From CAZMVY01 sp964617875 (GTDB lineage: Bacteria > Planctomycetota > Phycisphaerae > UBA1845 > PWPN01), in assembly GCA_964617875.1 (NCBI GenBank), contig CAZUAI010000060.1, positions 1 through 33,100 of the forward strand: DNA of 33,100 bases, given 5' to 3'. The notes under the pieces were generated by a model, which saw nothing but the letters and a program-made list of their open reading frames with translations, had not been told where the DNA came from and did not search any database. The position numbers were made by a program, and so were the translations under genes. Of this stretch, positions 31,142 through 33,100 are shown piece by piece (the first letter of the stretch is position 1; every line of letters starts with the position of its first letter).

Positions 31142-31220
31142 TGCCTGCGGCGGGTTCCACGAATCCGGGGCCCGGCGCGACCGAGTTCACCGAAGTCAGC
31201 GAAGCTTCGAAGCCAGGGGA

Positions 31221-31249
31221 TTGCAGCCCCCGGCGCCACGCGCTATCCT
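31221..31249 (+). promoter_or_regulatory. Possible promoter of tRNA-Leu
   Basis: TTGCAG (31221-31226), a 17-nt spacer and TATCCT (31244-31249) lie about 75 nt before the tRNA. Each box matches only partly. Confidence 0.35.
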
Positions 31250-31322
31250 GACGGGATGTCGGCCTCGCGCAACCGGGTCCGGGGGCCGCAAGCCCCGCGG
31301 CCCGCTTGCCGGACCAGCATCC

Positions 31323-31405
31323 GGGCGAGTGGCGGAACGGCAGACGCTGGGGACTTAAAATCCCCTCTCCGAAAGGAGGTACGGGTTCGACTCCCGTCTC
31401 GCCCA
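31323..31405 (+). tRNA. tRNA-Leu (anticodon TAA)
   Basis: A complete cloverleaf: acceptor GGGCGAG (31323-31329) with CTCGCCC (31398-31404) and discriminator A31405. The anticodon stem GGGGA/TCCCC surrounds loop CTTAAAA, giving anticodon TAA (codon UUA). The long variable arm CTCTCC-GAAA-GGAGG is a class II mark of tRNA-Leu. The T-arm is ACGGG-TTCGACT-CCCGT. CCA is not encoded. Its 3' end faces a tyrosine recombinase gene, so it is a likely attachment site. Confidence 0.96.
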
Positions 31406-31410
31406 GTGAC

Positions 31411-31630
31411 GAAACACGCCGAAAATCGAGAGTGTAGCAACATTACAGAGTTCTCGCCGTCGCGATCGGCGGATATCGAGCCGCTTTTCGCGTGGTTCGC
31501 GTATTTCGCGGTCCCCAAACAGAATCGAACCGCGAAACACGCGGAATACGCGAAAGCCGGCCGGAATACCACGGGATCACTCTGTAACGATGCTACAGTC
31601 TCCGAAAATCGTTCGTTTTCGGCGTGTTTC
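31411..31630. repeat. Nested 220-bp inverted repeat between tRNA-Leu and integrase
   Basis: Outer arms: GAAACACGCCGAAAA (31411-31425) is exactly complementary to 31616-31630, and 31433-31450 (TGTAGCAACATTACAGAG) matches the complement of 31580-31597 at 16 of 18 bases. Inner arms 31486-31512 and 31529-31555 match at 23 of 27 bases around a 16-nt loop, with units like TTTCGCG and CGCGTATTTCGCGGT. The right outer arm encodes the last residues of the integrase. Confidence 0.75.
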
Positions 31631-33056
31631 CGCGTTTTCGGGATCTGGCACCCGATACGGCGTCGCGCCTCATACCGTCCACGACAGTAGCATCCTGCCT
31701 ACCCGAAAACGGCGAGCAGGGCAGCGAGACAGAACCGGCCTCGCGCGCACGCGCGGGGGACGGCCGATCGCTCGCAGTCGCAGGGAAACTGCCTACATCC
31801 ACCGGGGCATCGTTGGTCGCCTCGGCCTTCAATTCCATCGCCTTGATGTCCAGGCTCGGCAGCGCGGCCAGCGCGGCCGCCTCATCGCCTACGGACAGGT
31901 GCGTATAGCGGTCCATCGTGAGCGTGATAGTCGAGTGCCGCAAGATCCGCTGGATAACCTTCGGATGAACGCCAGCGGCCGCCAGCCATGACCCCGTAGT
32001 GTGCCGCAGGGCATGGAAGTCCAGCACCTCGCCCGCCGCGCTCTTTGGTGCAAGAAAGTCAGAGCGTTTGCGGCGTCGGCGTTCTGCCGGGGTCTGGCCT
32101 GCCTGAATGTACCAGGCCCTCCCAAGGTACATGTCCTGCCGAAGCATGTCCGCCGTGTTGTGCGATGGCGGAACGTTGAACGCCTTCGCCGTCGGCACTT
32201 TGTTCGCCAGGAAACCACGGAGGGCCTTGACCGTGCCCGGCATCAGCGGAAGGCTGTCATCCCGGCGGTTCTTGGCATACGCCGCCTGGACCGTCACCGT
32301 GGGCTCGTCGCCGTCGAGATCGAAGCTCCCGGCCGTCAGGCTGCGAAGCTCGGATGCCCTCAGCCCCGTCTCCACTCCAATTCTGTAGAGCATGGAGCGG
32401 GCCGGACCGGTCATGCCGTGCCGGGTCGGCGCTTGCTCCGTTGAGGCAAGCAGCATTCTCATTTCATCCACCGTGAACGCGCGCCGAACCAGGCGGCGGT
32501 CGGTCTTTTCGTTCAGCTTGGACAAGTGGGCTACCGGCGACTCGTGTATCCGGCGGTCGCGAAGCATCCAGCGGAAGAACGCCTTGATGGCGGTTGCGTA
32601 GTGGTTCGATGTGTTGATACTCATTCCCGCCGCACGACGATCGGCGAGATAGGCCGACACGGCGGACGCCTTCACGTCGGATGCACCGCGGGCCTTAATG
32701 GCGTCCAGCACCTTAATGATCCTCGCCTTGGTCTTGGCGGCGTGGGTAGCCGTGTTGCCCTTGTGAAGCAGGGCCTTTTCGTAGTCGTCGAGGTGTTCGC
32801 GCAGGCCCTTGTTGATCCCTGCCCGCTCCGGCGGTAGCAGCCCGATCTCCACCAGCCGGTGGACGATACGGCGGGGGAGCGTAGCCAACCAAGCCACCAG
32901 CGCAGGGTCCACCTGCCCGCCGGATGCGGCATGATAAGCGGCCAGCCTCTCCACATTGCGGCCAAGCTCCTCGGTCGCGCGCTTGTCGGTGAAACCGGCC
33001 ACCGTCGGCGCGCGGTCGCCGAAAGCGAATTGAACGTACCACTTGGGCGCCGTCAA
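31593..33056 (-). CDS. Tyrosine recombinase (phage-type integrase), possibly cut at its start by the window edge
   Basis: At least 487 residues. An N-terminal arm-binding part (KWYVQFAFGDRAPTVAGFTDK) leads to a SAM-like core-binding domain (about 95-180) and the catalytic domain. Catalytic residues seen are Arg in GLRASELRSL, His-x-x-Arg in HALRHTTGSW, His in ILRHSTITLTMD and the nucleophile Tyr in DRYTHLS. The 70-residue tail after it is low in conservation, and its last 12 residues fall in the palindrome at 31411-31630. The only start codon inside the window is TTG at 33056, without a ribosome site, and the frame stays open to the right edge, so the true start may lie beyond. It points at tRNA-Leu. 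Confidence 0.92.
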   Translation of the reverse strand: MTAPKWYVQFAFGDRAPTVAGFTDKRATEELGRNVERLAAYHAASGGQVDPALVAWLATLPRRIVHRLVEIGLLPPERAGINKGLREHLDDYEKALLHKGNTATHAAKTKARIIKVLDAIKARGASDVKASAVSAYLADRRAAGMSINTSNHYATAIKAFFRWMLRDRRIHESPVAHLSKLNEKTDRRLVRRAFTVDEMRMLLASTEQAPTRHGMTGPARSMLYRIGVETGLRASELRSLTAGSFDLDGDEPTVTVQAAYAKNRRDDSLPLMPGTVKALRGFLANKVPTAKAFNVPPSHNTADMLRQDMYLGRAWYIQAGQTPAERRRRKRSDFLAPKSAAGEVLDFHALRHTTGSWLAAAGVHPKVIQRILRHSTITLTMDRYTHLSVGDEAAALAALPSLDIKAMELKAEATNDAPVDVGSFPATASDRPSPARAREAGSVSLPCSPFSGRQDATVVDGMRRDAVSGARSRKRGNTPKTNDFRRL

Positions 33057-33100
33057 TACATAACATATACAACTACAGTCCTCGTCTTGGACGGATGATG

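Overview
The window is a GC-rich bacterial chromosome segment with about 23 genes on both strands. No rRNA or marker phylogeny is available here. The gene mix suggests a PVC-group bacterium, most likely a planctomycete: FtsK/WXG100-type proteins outside Actinobacteria and Firmicutes, a MtaA-like URO-D protein, a DUF4861 protein, a lipoprotein fucosidase, GTATAAT-like promoter boxes and hairpin or GAATGACGAA-type dispersed non-coding repeats. This placement is inference.

Layout: 22-249 (-) is a broken arsenate-reductase-like phosphatase. 825-1872 (+) holds a membrane bPH2 protein and a Nfu iron-sulfur protein. 2008-2775 (-) is an exported, C-terminally anchored protein, and 3052-4362 (+) an ACS-type MFS permease. 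4402-8078 (-) is a translation operon, thrS-infC-nrnA, in which infC starts at a non-canonical ATC codon behind a Shine-Dalgarno that nearly matches the whole anti-SD. 8079-8803 is a long gene-free gap. 8804-12285 (+) carries asnA, a URO-D/corrinoid-methyltransferase-like gene and a HemL-like class III aminotransferase. 12426-16268 (+) carries a secreted Ca-repeat/DUF4861 protein and an amidohydrolase.

16335-21449 (-) is the most interesting block: a compact four-gene operon with three small helical WXG100-like proteins and a 1316-aa membrane-anchored coiled-coil FtsK/EssC-like ATPase. It looks like a minimal type VII-like secretion machine that lacks every other known T7SS component in this window. 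It shares a 240-bp intergenic region with a divergent GAF-PAS histidine kinase (21688-24021, +), and that region contains a perfect 11+1+11 palindrome.

24028-26313 holds a threonine aldolase (-) and a DMT permease (+). 26371-26999 (-) is a vapBC toxin-antitoxin pair. 27311-31141 (+) holds a GH29 fucosidase lipoprotein and glmS. The right end is an integration site: tRNA-Leu(TAA), then a nested 220-bp palindrome, then a tyrosine recombinase transcribed towards the tRNA and running up to the window edge. This is probably the start of an integrated element.
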